Assembly: GCF_011009555.1 (NCBI RefSeq)
Contig: NZ_QXHD01000004.1
Location: 5,380,680-5,429,258, forward strand
Direction of reading: 5' to 3'
Length of the DNA stretch: 48,579 bases
Origin: Adonisia turfae CCMR0081
GTDB lineage: Bacteria > Cyanobacteriota > Cyanobacteriia > Phormidesmidales > Phormidesmidaceae
Shown here piece after piece: positions 1-6,745 of the stretch. Position numbers and translations under genes: made by a program. A model generated the notes under the pieces. It saw only the letters and a list, made by a program, of their open reading frames with translations. It had not been told where the DNA came from and ran no database searches. Position 1 is the stretch's first letter. Each line of letters opens with the position of its first letter.

Positions 1-390
1 AAGACTGACTTAGCCAATTATTCTGGGACAGATTGGGAATATGAAGGCAAGACTTACTCAGGCTCTTACGGACAGGGGCCTAAAGGTGAATATCGGAAAG
101 AAACAACTGATGTGGGTCGCTTTCCGGCTAATGCCTTTGGCCTCTATGACATGCATGGCAATGTGTGGGAATGGTGTTTAGACCATTGGCATAAGAATTA
201 TGTTGGAGCACCGGCTGATGGAAAAGCCTGGTTATCCTCTGATGACAATGATTTAAGACTGCTGCGGGGCGGTGCCTGGAACGCCGACCCTGGTTTCTGC
301 CGTTCGGCTCTTCGTAACTGGCTCGCGCGCGGCAATAGGAACAGCTATATTGGTTTTCGAGTTGTCTGCGCTTCCTCGTGGACTTTGTAG
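1..390 (+). CDS. FGE-sulfatase (SUMF1-fold) domain protein, C-terminal part
   Basis: The reading frame is open from base 1, so the gene starts outside the window and only about 129 C-terminal residues are seen. The stretch contains the formylglycine-generating-enzyme fold signature: NAFGLYDMHGNVWEWC, then LRLLRGGAW, SALRNW and IGFRVV at the end. In this family the fold either oxidises a sulfatase cysteine or acts as a binding module; in cyanobacteria it is very often attached to caspase, TIR or NACHT-type conflict proteins. The next two genes on the same strand (an effector-associated-type small protein and a caspase fragment) suggest this one belonged to such a module rather than to sulfatase maturation. 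Domain call is firm; the role is inference. Confidence 0.85.
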   Translation, partial: KTDLANYSGTDWEYEGKTYSGSYGQGPKGEYRKETTDVGRFPANAFGLYDMHGNVWEWCLDHWHKNYVGAPADGKAWLSSDDNDLRLLRGGAWNADPGFCRSALRNWLARGNRNSYIGFRVVCASSWTL

Positions 391-484
391 CTCTTTTACC
401 CTGAAGAAATAAAAACTGTTTTTTCTTGCACTTAGGGTAAGTGTAGGGTAGCTACGCTCAGGTGCAATTAGGATTTTGAAAGAA

Positions 485-507
485 GTAGGGTGGGCTGCCC
501 ACCCTAC
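485..507. repeat. GTAGGGTGGGC interspersed palindrome
   Basis: An 11-bp perfect inverted repeat (GTAGGGTGGGC and its complement) separated by one base, 25 bp before the next start codon. Palindromes with this GGTGGGC/GCCCACC core are common between cyanobacterial genes; a diverged relative lies at 25672-25723. Confidence 0.7.
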
Positions 508-531
508 CTATCTGCTTAAGGAGCCCCACCC

Positions 532-927
532 ATGTCTGACCAACCACAGCTTTATGTCATTGCTGAATTTGAAGAAACAGAAAAAATCACCTCTATTGAG
601 GGTGAACGCAATGGCGATGATACCGGTGGTGGCTGGGGAGATGAGCCGACTCAAGGGCCGATGGAAGTGATCAGGCAACGCCTAAACCGTAAACGAGTGC
701 CCCTGGATGCTCAGGCTTTGAAAACACAAATGCAGGGAATGCTGGCGGTAGTTAATGATTTATTTGACCAGGCGACGACGGAAACAGGATTGCAGTTAAA
801 TGAAGTGGAACTGTCGGTGGAAATCAATGCGGAAGGTCAGCTTAGTTTGGTTGGTAATGGTGGCAAGCTAGGGAACTCAGGCGGTATTACCCTGAAGTTT
901 ACACGTCCAGATGGAAAAAGCAATTAG
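532..927 (+). CDS. small effector-associated (Pepco/Trypco2-like) protein
   Basis: 131 residues. The N-terminal half is acidic and glycine-rich. The C-terminal half has a helix (about 65-95) followed by strands with the pattern VELSVEINAEGQLSLVG and ending ITLKF. This helix-then-strand pattern (VELSLSVSAEG-like, ending in a KLTF-type strand) resembles the small constant components, called Trypco and Pepco, that accompany caspase- and NACHT-type conflict systems. The gene sits between an FGE-fold protein and a caspase fragment, the company such proteins keep. GGAG lies 11 bp before the ATG (at 520). Assignment to Pepco versus Trypco2 is uncertain; the association with a conflict module is the better-supported part. 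Confidence 0.55.
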   Translation: MSDQPQLYVIAEFEETEKITSIEGERNGDDTGGGWGDEPTQGPMEVIRQRLNRKRVPLDAQALKTQMQGMLAVVNDLFDQATTETGLQLNEVELSVEINAEGQLSLVGNGGKLGNSGGITLKFTRPDGKSN

Positions 928-1001
928 GCTTGCAGCTCAAAGCTGTTTGAGTAATTTGAAATTCAGATATCGTATCTTTAACTGCCTTCTGACTGCTGGT
1001 T

Positions 1002-1298
1002 ATGGCCAGAAACTGGGCAATTACTATCGGTATTAATGGTTATCGCTACCTGCAACGGCTGAACTATGCGAAGCGGGATGCGGACTCAGTGCGTCAGTTT
1101 TTTATCGATGAGCTTAAGTTTGAGCAGGTCTATCACTTCTCTAATGATGCAGCCCCGATTCCCCAGGACTATGGTCCGGATCTAGATGCGGTGCCCACCT
1201 GTGCTACACTGCGGCGATTTTTTCGGACACGTTTTGAAAAGCCATTTTTACGGGAGGGTGATAATCTGTGGTGCTTTTTTGCTGACCTGCAAAATTGA
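1002..1298 (+). pseudogene. caspase-family (peptidase C14) protein, truncated N-terminal piece
   Basis: 98 residues with the start of a caspase-fold domain: WAITIGINGYRYLQRLNYA (first strand and loop), DADSVRQFF helix, and the strand GDNLWCFFA. In intact members this strand runs directly into the catalytic GHG, but here it continues ADLQN and stops. Both catalytic residues (His and the later Cys) are therefore missing and the product cannot be an active protease. The break near 1278 lies about 25 bp from the end of the opposite-strand toxin gene, so the toxin-antitoxin pair, or the rearrangement that brought it, probably cut the gene. No continuation was found downstream. Confidence 0.75.
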
Positions 1299-1301
1299 CT
1301 T

Positions 1302-1646
1302 TCAATCCTTGTCAGGTCGATTAACGCGGATAAGTTTTCCTGCCAACGTATCTTCCTTCGAGATCGCTGCATCAACGCGATTAGCAAATCTCTCTCGGTT
1401 CAAATCTTCCGTACAAACAACAATACCAGCATGCTCTGAACTCTGCCGATGCAGGCGAATAAAGTCAGCCCGATTTATAGTTAACACAGCCCGGTTTTGA
1501 TCTGTCGCATAGGCCAGCACCTGATCATCTGGAATACCCTGGTTAGCCTGACCAGCTTCCTGAACAGTTAAAACATCATGGTCCAACTGCTTTAGTTTTT
1601 CGCTTACCTTTTTAGGAAATCCTTCATCTGAATAAAGTCGAGCCAT
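1302..1646 (-). CDS. DUF5615 PIN-like toxin
   Basis: 114 residues, about full length for DUF5615. The N-terminus MARLYSDEGFPKKVSEKL carries the first acidic residues of a PIN-like fold. It is followed by DVLTVQEAG, NQGIPDDQVL, the AVLTINRADFIRLH strand-helix with a conserved Asp, and HAGIVVCT. PIN-like proteins of this family are predicted ribonucleases acting as toxins of DUF433 antitoxins. The gene starts 2 bp after the antitoxin stop, so the two are co-transcribed with the antitoxin first. Its 3' end abuts the truncated caspase gene. Family assignment is confident; RNase activity is inferred from the fold. Confidence 0.85.
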   Translation of the reverse strand: MARLYSDEGFPKKVSEKLKQLDHDVLTVQEAGQANQGIPDDQVLAYATDQNRAVLTINRADFIRLHRQSSEHAGIVVCTEDLNRERFANRVDAAISKEDTLAGKLIRVNRPDKD

Positions 1647-1648
1647 GG

Positions 1649-1975
1649 TTATGCTGCCGCTTGTCGCTGAATAGCAGCAGTAATCTCATCTATGTGAGCT
1701 GTGGCATAGAGCCAGGCATTAGCCAGATCAGTCGCTGTTAAGCCTGGATAATCTTCAAGCAAATAGGCTTCCGTCGCTCCCTGGTTACGTAAGCTCACCA
1801 GCAACCAAACCGGAATTCGTGTTTGACGAATACAGGCATCGCCCCCCATCACCCCTGTTGTTTTTTTAATGCCAGGCCAACTGTTAGTAAGACTGGCAAC
1901 CAATAAATTGATCGCCTGGGCTTTTTCGTCTGGCGATAGGGCTAATAATTGAGGTTGAAGTTGCTGGAGCGTCAT
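1649..1975 (-). CDS. DUF433-domain antitoxin
   Basis: 108 residues. The C-terminal half is a textbook DUF433 domain: GVMGGDACIRQTRIPVWLLV, then EAYLLEDYPGLTATDLANAW and a final helix. DUF433 proteins contain a winged or ribbon-type DNA-binding helix set and normally neutralise and autoregulate with a PIN-like toxin; here the DUF5615 gene follows after 2 bp. The N-terminal 45 residues (LLALSPDEKAQAINLLV) are a helical extension common in cyanobacterial members. Leading position in the operon fits an antitoxin. Confidence 0.85.
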   Translation of the reverse strand: MTLQQLQPQLLALSPDEKAQAINLLVASLTNSWPGIKKTTGVMGGDACIRQTRIPVWLLVSLRNQGATEAYLLEDYPGLTATDLANAWLYATAHIDEITAAIQRQAAA

Positions 1976-2464
1976 AAAGGTACTTTCTGGGCCAGGCTCA
2001 GGGGGCTTAACCCTATTCTAGTCAGTTAATTTTCAAAACCTGATTAGGTGGAGACGAGCGTCAGGAACTCAATGAGTATGAACGTATTGAACATCTACCA
2101 GGAGGGGATGAGGTATCGGATCATACATTGAATACTGCATTTAACCTGTCTGACTAGTTGCGTACATCGCAGCCAATCAAAAACTCAAAACCATCTAAAT
2201 TCAATAACTTTAGAGGTACCTAAAGGAATATGGACTAAAAATGGACTAAATTTCGAGAGCTATTTTTAGGTCAAAACATCCTTTAAAGTCTGCCGCACCC
2301 CTAGGATACCCCTATCCAATCTATAGCTGGGAATTGCAGTATTTGCGATCGCAATCGACACAAATAACCTGTAGTTTATGGCAACACTCCCAAAAAAGTG
2401 ACCTAAGTTTACTGCGTCTCTATCACCTTCAAGAGATAGATTCACAATCATAGGCATCTTTCGT
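1976..2464. other. gene-poor stretch between the toxin-antitoxin pair and the phosphate-binding remnant
   Basis: No convincing gene. Bases about 2046-2156 contain a start-less frame reading GGDERQELNEYERIEHLPGG and ending at a TAG (2154-2156); it looks protein-like and may be a gene remnant, but I cannot assign a family. A minus-strand frame at 2266-2457 has atypical composition and no start context. One HIP1 site is near 2346. Confidence 0.4.
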
Positions 2465-2474
2465 GTCTTAAAAT

Positions 2475-2501
2475 AAGACTCACTGACTTAATGTGAGTCT
2501 T
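2475..2501. repeat. 9-bp perfect inverted repeat AAGACTCAC/GTGAGTCTT
   Basis: AAGACTCAC at 2475-2483 and its exact complement at 2493-2501, separated by 9 bases. It overlaps the perfect GTCTTAAAATAAGAC dyad at 2465-2479, which matches the motif repeated upstream of the HTH gene at 3136. It could be a protein-binding site or a hairpin; there is no T-run after it. Confidence 0.6.
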
Positions 2502-2611
2502 GAGATTGCGATCTTGATCTTGCCTTGAGACAAAGCGTTTCTTGCAAATATGACCGCTGCAACAGCATTAAGCTATCCAACGTAAAAATAGGCTGCCTCA
2601 ATGCAAGTACA

Positions 2612-2812
2612 GTCGAGTCAGGCACCTATGACTATTTCACTGAGGCTATTGTTGGTGAGTCAGAGGTGGTGGGGTATGTGCCATTGCCCAACGAGGTTTG
2701 CAACCTGGCTTTTGATCACTTTACTGATAAGCGCATCGGCACAGCTTTTGGTGGAGAAGCACCCACTAGTCTGACAATTGAGGCGTTAGTCAAAGTAGAA
2801 CGAGAGCTTTAG
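2612..2812 (+). pseudogene. C-terminal remnant of a PstS/SphX-type phosphate-binding protein
   Basis: About 65 residues readable in frame, from YDYFTEAIVGESEVVGYVPL through NEVCNLAFDHF and IGTAFGGEAPTSLTIEALV to a stop. The GYVPLP segment followed by a helix, then G(T/S)xFGG and a final amphipathic helix, is how cyanobacterial periplasmic phosphate-binding proteins end. The upstream part of the frame (from 2525, no ATG) is unlike the family and there is no start or signal peptide, so the gene is a 3' fragment. No phosphate-transport genes lie beside it. Confidence 0.55.
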
Positions 2813-2910
2813 GCAGCCTGAGTCGGCAGTTAAATCACACACTCTGTTGACATCCTGACACAACTCCAATGGGGTAGCTGGGAGCAGGAGAGGTGCGATC
2901 GCAAATTAAA

Positions 2911-3066
2911 TCTCAAAACAAGACTATATAACTTCAAAACAAGACCAATGTAAAGACTCTGAATCTCAAATTAAGACTTTCATGTAGCCCCACCATCACA
3001 TGTTGCAAAAAGCTAGGCAGTCAAGCCCATGAACACTAAGAACCACTCATTGTCTTAAAAATAGAC
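2911..3066. promoter_or_regulatory. cluster of four AAGAC-type operator-like motifs
   Basis: TCTCAAAACAAGAC at 2911-2924, CTTCAAAACAAGAC at 2932-2945, TCTCAAATTAAGAC at 2964-2977 and GTCTTAAAAATAGAC at 3052-3066. A fifth copy, the perfect dyad GTCTTAAAATAAGAC, is at 2465-2479. The first three AAGAC half-sites are 21 and 32 bp apart, that is two and three helical turns, so bound proteins would sit on one face. The cluster lies directly upstream of a gene for a putative DNA-binding protein; autoregulation is the obvious inference. Confidence 0.5.
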
Positions 3067-3135
3067 CCTAAGTATTGACATGAGGCTCAATATGCGTAGA
3101 GTGTGTCTAGCCATAAAACAAAGATTGGTTTCCCC

Positions 3136-3540
3136 ATGTCCGACATAACCAATGCATTAGACAGTGTCACTACAGCCATTAATACCCTCGAGCCCCACGT
3201 TTCCGTCGAAGCTGACACCCATAACCTCATGAGTGTGGAATCAGTGCAAAAGGTGCTAAACCGTTCCCGAGCATCGGTTTATCGCTATGCCAACACCGAT
3301 GCTCTAATTCTTAATCCCCCATTTGACCATAAGCGTCTTAACCCTGAATCAAGACATCATAAAGAAGAGCCGCTGATGTTCCATCCCAACGAAGTAGCCC
3401 GCTTTGCTCAAGATGTTTTAGGGATTAAACAGGTCACCATTGAAATTAGCCAACCAGCAGAAACCATTACCCATCAACTTCTACGCCAGGTACTGGCTGA
3501 ACTGAAGGTGATTCGAGAGCTGATAGAACAAAGCCATTAG
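3136..3540 (+). CDS. putative HTH DNA-binding protein
   Basis: 134 residues from the ATG at 3136; a GTG 33 bp upstream is also in frame, but the ATG gives a more natural N-terminus (MSDITNALDSV). Residues about 38-60 (SVESVQKVLNRSRASVYRYA) read as a helix-turn-helix of the kind found in excisionase/MerR-like or plasmid regulatory proteins. Next come a basic, proline-containing linker and a helix with FHPNEVARFAQDVLGI, and the protein ends in a leucine-rich amphipathic helix (LLRQVLAELKVIRELIEQ) suited to oligomerisation. A cluster of repeated dyads lies upstream. I do not recognise the family name. An autoregulated transcription factor is inferred; a plasmid- or phage-derived regulator is an alternative. 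Confidence 0.7.
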   Translation: MSDITNALDSVTTAINTLEPHVSVEADTHNLMSVESVQKVLNRSRASVYRYANTDALILNPPFDHKRLNPESRHHKEEPLMFHPNEVARFAQDVLGIKQVTIEISQPAETITHQLLRQVLAELKVIRELIEQSH

Positions 3541-3565
3541 ACTGCCCCATAGTGTTGGACAAGCC

Positions 3566-3733
3566 ATGAACTTGGATACGGCTTATACTTTATATTTTAA
3601 GCTGCGTCTAGATCCACAAACCAGTGCTAACCTTGGATCAAGTGAGCATTGTCAAGATTTGCATTTTGACATATACCGGCAGGAATTTAGCATGGCCCCG
3701 TTGATGTTTACCCTAGTGGATGTCGGCAGTTAG
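3566..3733 (+). CDS. possible 55-residue protein
   Basis: ATG at 3566, 25 bp after the HTH gene; the frame runs 55 codons (MNLDTAYTLYFKLRLDPQTS to FTLVDVGS) and stops at 3731-3733. Composition is protein-like, with two predicted strands and no membrane segment. No Shine-Dalgarno sequence is evident. It could be a small co-transcribed gene or the remains of a longer one. Confidence 0.35.
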   Translation: MNLDTAYTLYFKLRLDPQTSANLGSSEHCQDLHFDIYRQEFSMAPLMFTLVDVGS

Positions 3734-3873
3734 CACCCATCACAAACTACTCCTTTATGAACAGACCACCATAGGGTCACTTAACATCTTTAAATTCATA
3801 CCCTCCAAGGCCTATACGTCAATGAGAGCAACGTATACCTTAGTTTTTTATCATTTTTTGCATATCCTCCAGC

Positions 3874-4059
3874 ATGGAATCTGCCAGTCAGTTAGAGTCT
3901 AATTCTGAACCCCCTCATAGTCCACTTGTAGAACTACTAGGTACTTTTATTGCCTTAGCAACCCTGACATTGCCCCTATTTACGGTAACTTATTTTTCAT
4001 CAATACCCATCGATACCCTGAATGGTTTACCTTACTCGGCAATACAAACAAACGAATAA
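3874..4059 (+). CDS. small single-span membrane protein
   Basis: 61 residues. A polar N-terminus (MESASQLESNSEPPHSPLVE) precedes one hydrophobic segment at about residues 21-43 (LLGTFIALATLTLPLFTVTY), then a short polar tail. Layout and composition resemble short one-span membrane proteins that are widespread and unnamed in cyanobacteria. No Shine-Dalgarno sequence stands out. It lies alone, about 100 bp before ppa. Confidence 0.55.
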   Translation: MESASQLESNSEPPHSPLVELLGTFIALATLTLPLFTVTYFSSIPIDTLNGLPYSAIQTNE

Positions 4060-4163
4060 GATCTAACCACTCCGTGGGTGCTGTCTCCCTTTTCTCCTAA
4101 AATGCTATCGGGATAGACGGTTTACGTTTATCCCGACTGCTCATTAATAGTTGGAGAAGTATC

Positions 4164-4673
4164 GTGGATTTATCTCGTATTCCTGCTCAGCCTAAGCCAG
4201 GTCTGATCAACGTATTGATCGAGATTACAGGCGGCAGCAAGAATAAGTATGAGTTTGATAAGGATATCAATGCATTTGCCCTAGATCGCGTCCTTTTCTC
4301 GTCTGTTCAGTATCCCTATGACTACGGTTTTGTACCCAACACATTAGCTGATGATGGCGATCCCCTAGATGGCATGGTCATCATGGATGAACCCACATTC
4401 CCTGGATGTGTGATCGCAGCTAGACCTATCGGTATGCTCGAAATGATCGACGGTGGCGATCGTGACGAGAAAATTTTATGTGTTCCTGACAAAGATCCTC
4501 GTTATGCAGGTGTTAAAACTCTAGATGACATTGCATCTCATCGTTTAGATGAAATTGCAGAATTCTTTAAAACCTACAAAAACTTGGAGAAGAAAGTAAC
4601 CGAAATCTTGGGTTGGAAAGGCCTGGATGAGGTGCAACCTCTTGTAGAAAAGTGTATTGCTGCTGCTAAGTAG
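4164..4673 (+). CDS. ppa: inorganic pyrophosphatase
   Basis: 169 residues, normal length for a family I soluble pyrophosphatase, which hydrolyses pyrophosphate to two phosphates in the cytosol and pulls biosynthetic reactions forward. Motifs seen: KYEFDKD near residue 30, YPYDYGFVPNT (active-site region), DGDPLDGMV (the metal-binding aspartates), and DGGDRDEKILCVP. The start is a GTG at 4164, preceded 7 bp earlier by GGAG (4153-4156), which fixes it. The gene is monocistronic, with a long hairpin 39 bp after the stop. Confidence 0.97.
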   Translation: MDLSRIPAQPKPGLINVLIEITGGSKNKYEFDKDINAFALDRVLFSSVQYPYDYGFVPNTLADDGDPLDGMVIMDEPTFPGCVIAARPIGMLEMIDGGDRDEKILCVPDKDPRYAGVKTLDDIASHRLDEIAEFFKTYKNLEKKVTEILGWKGLDEVQPLVEKCIAAAK

Positions 4674-4711
4674 TCCGGTATGGAGCTAGTAATCTCCGAA
4701 TAGTGGATTAA

Positions 4712-4756
4712 GCATTATAGGGATACATCACCGTATAAAATGTGTCCCTATAATGC
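4712..4756 (+). terminator. 17-bp hairpin after ppa
   Basis: Arms at 4712-4728 (GCATTATAGGGATACAT) and 4740-4756 pair over 17 positions with one T-G wobble around an 11-base loop. It lies 39 bp after the ppa stop and lacks a T-run, as many cyanobacterial terminators do. Confidence 0.65.
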
Positions 4757-4847
4757 CTACTAGTATCCTTGAGGTTACAGGGGACAACCAACCTTACATG
4801 AGCATGCGTACAGTTTGGGGATACACGCCGTGAGTGTATCTGCCTAT

Positions 4848-5705
4848 ATGTCAGGCACAGAAAGCACACTACAATTTCAATCGGGCCTCTTGATTAAATT
4901 TTGGGGGGTGCGTGGCAGCGTACCAACACCAGGTGCAGCCACAGCCTTCTACGGAGGCAATACATCCTGTATTGAGGTTTTGGCCGATCAACAGCGTTTT
5001 ATTTTTGATGGTGGCACCGGTCTTAGGGTGCTAGGTGAAACCTTATATCAAACGTCAGTGCCTGTGGAAGGCCATCTGTTTTTTACCCACACCCAATGGG
5101 ATCGCATTCAAGGATTTCCATTTTTTTTACCAGCCTTTGAAGCGGGCAATCACTTTCATATCTATGGTGGAATAGCTGCTAATGGGGCTTCCATCAAACA
5201 GTGTTTAACAACACAGATGCTTAAACCAGGGTTTTCGCTTCCCCTACACACCATGCGGGCTAATCTCACATTCCATGACATTACCCCTGGTGAAACCCTG
5301 CAAATTGGCAATGTTCAAATTGAGCCCATCGGCTTAAATGTTGACAATAATGCCCTTGGATACCGACTGAATTATCAGGACAAGTCGGTGGTATATGCCA
5401 CAGATACTGATTATGAGCATCTTGACGAAAATCTACTATTTCTAGCCCATCACGCAGATTTACTCATCTACGATGGCCTATATATAGATATGTGCGATCA
5501 GATCCAAATTCCGTCTTCCCAGAAACCATGGCAAGCGGCCATTAACCTGGCCCAGGCAGCCCAGGTCAAACGACTTGCCATGGTTCATTATGGTCCTCGC
5601 CAAACTGATGCCATGTTAAAGGCCTTCGCACATCAGCTTAAAGATGTTGAGCCTCAAGTTTTGCTGGCCCATGAAGGGATGGTGATCAGTTTGGCGAAAA
5701 ACTAA
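4848..5705 (+). CDS. metallo-beta-lactamase-fold protein with altered metal motif
   Basis: 285 residues from the ATG at 4848; an in-frame TTG (4815) and GTG (4830) upstream are less likely. The fold is clear: LIKFWGVRGSVPTPG, YGGNTSCIEV, FDGGTGLRVLG, then the loop FFTHTQWDRIQGFPFF and later VVYATDTDYEH and LLIYDGLY. Relatives (phosphoribosyl cyclic phosphodiesterase-type hydrolases) carry THTHWDHIQGF. Here the second His is Gln83 and the last His is Arg86, leaving His81 and Asp85. The usual GHS/TW region near residue 220 is replaced by SSQKPW, so a normal dinuclear zinc site is doubtful. It may be a binding or scaffolding protein or use fewer metals. The gene is convergent with rbp, 3 bp apart. 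Confidence 0.85.
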   Translation: MSGTESTLQFQSGLLIKFWGVRGSVPTPGAATAFYGGNTSCIEVLADQQRFIFDGGTGLRVLGETLYQTSVPVEGHLFFTHTQWDRIQGFPFFLPAFEAGNHFHIYGGIAANGASIKQCLTTQMLKPGFSLPLHTMRANLTFHDITPGETLQIGNVQIEPIGLNVDNNALGYRLNYQDKSVVYATDTDYEHLDENLLFLAHHADLLIYDGLYIDMCDQIQIPSSQKPWQAAINLAQAAQVKRLAMVHYGPRQTDAMLKAFAHQLKDVEPQVLLAHEGMVISLAKN

Positions 5706-5708
5706 ACA

Positions 5709-6005
5709 TTAAAGAGGGTTACGGGAAAAGTTACTGTTGCGGCTGGGGCGGCGGCTGTCATCACCTTTGGGTTTAGCCTTATTCACCCGTAGCTCACGTC
5801 CAAGCCACTCGGCACCATCTAATTCGGCAATGGCCAAATCTTCTTCCTCATCTTTGACCATGTTGATAAAGGCAAAGCCACGACGTTTACCAGTTTCACG
5901 GTCAACAGGCAGTGTAATGCGGGCCACTTCACCGTACTCGACAAATACATCCCTAATATCATCTTCTGTGGCTTGGAATGACAGATTTCCAACGTAAATA
6001 GTCAC
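5709..6005 (-). CDS. RNA-binding protein, single RRM (cyanobacterial rbp type)
   Basis: 98 residues. RNP2 is IYVGNL at residues 3-8 and RNP1 is RGFAFINM at about 42-49, followed by a short basic Arg/Ser/Asn tail (SRRPSRNSNFSRN). The length and glycine-poor tail fit the small cyanobacterial Rbp family, which binds mRNA, with several members cold-induced or involved in mRNA localisation. The start is a GTG at 6005, supported by GGAGAG (complement of 6011-6016) five bases upstream. The long upstream region to 6308 is shared with a divergent gene and may hold a regulated leader. Confidence 0.93.
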   Translation of the reverse strand: MTIYVGNLSFQATEDDIRDVFVEYGEVARITLPVDRETGKRRGFAFINMVKDEEEDLAIAELDGAEWLGRELRVNKAKPKGDDSRRPSRNSNFSRNPL

Positions 6006-6308
6006 GATTACTCTCCGATGCTTACGTGCTCAGCTGCTCTCAAATGCTTGGTAGTAAACAGCCTACTCGGGTGATATCATACCGCACAGCTTTTCGTTCA
6101 GAGTGCGCAAACGGTGTTTTTTCATCTTCAAATTATTAATTTCTCACGTTCTCATAGCTGGGCTCAGGCTTCATGTTTCTAAAACTAGTTGTGTCGAACT
6201 ACCAAGATTCATCAATTATTTTCGGCTAACTCATCAGTGATCCTAGATTGACACAACATACTTGGGTATTCGCCGATATTGCTACCCGGCGGATAAGGAG
6301 AGCCCATC

Positions 6309-6506
6309 ATGCACACATTTGAAGTGTTCGTCGATATTAAAGAATGTGCTGGGAAAAATCATGCCAGCAATCGTATTATGGCGACTCGCTATGAAATAGA
6401 TGCCAGTGGTCGCACAGATGCCCACGACACTGCACTATTTAAAGCAGGGCAAGAATATCCTAAAGCAACTGAATATGACATTCGGATCACTCGTCTTCTT
6501 AAGTAA
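6309..6506 (+). CDS. conserved-looking 65-residue protein
   Basis: 65 residues, soluble, with an alternating strand pattern (TFEVFVDIKE, ATRYEIDASG, EYDIRITRLL) and a central helix. The ATG is preceded by a strong GGATAAGGAG eight bases upstream, so translation is well supported. No family recognised. The 303-bp region to its left, shared with rbp, contains no other gene. Confidence 0.7.
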   Translation: MHTFEVFVDIKECAGKNHASNRIMATRYEIDASGRTDAHDTALFKAGQEYPKATEYDIRITRLLK

Positions 6507-6745
6507 ACGGTAAAACTCAAGGTTTCAGCCGGTGCTTAGGTCGATCATGCCCCAAGCATCTTTATCCATATATGGTCTATAGTCTGCTGTGTCCCAGTCT
6601 GGTCGTAGAACTAGACTGGGATTATTTGTTTTGGGGCTTGCCGAGCTATAGTGAACACCCTGACTTCCCCGACGATAACTGTCCTGGACATCACTATTAC
6701 ATCTAGAAGAAAGGGATATCTACCACGGCCAAGAGCCCCAACGGC

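Noticed and set aside
1402..1425. GGTTCAAATC-like string as part of a tRNA T-arm
   Set aside because: It lies inside the DUF5615 coding sequence and no cloverleaf can be built around it; no tRNA gene was found in the window.
2046..2156. Frame reading GGDERQELNEYERIEHLPGG as continuation of the caspase gene
   Set aside because: Protein-like, but it does not resemble any caspase segment and has no start; mentioned only as a possible remnant.
2266..2457. 63-codon minus-strand frame
   Set aside because: No start signal, atypical composition and overlap with a HIP1 site in a decayed region; no family resemblance.
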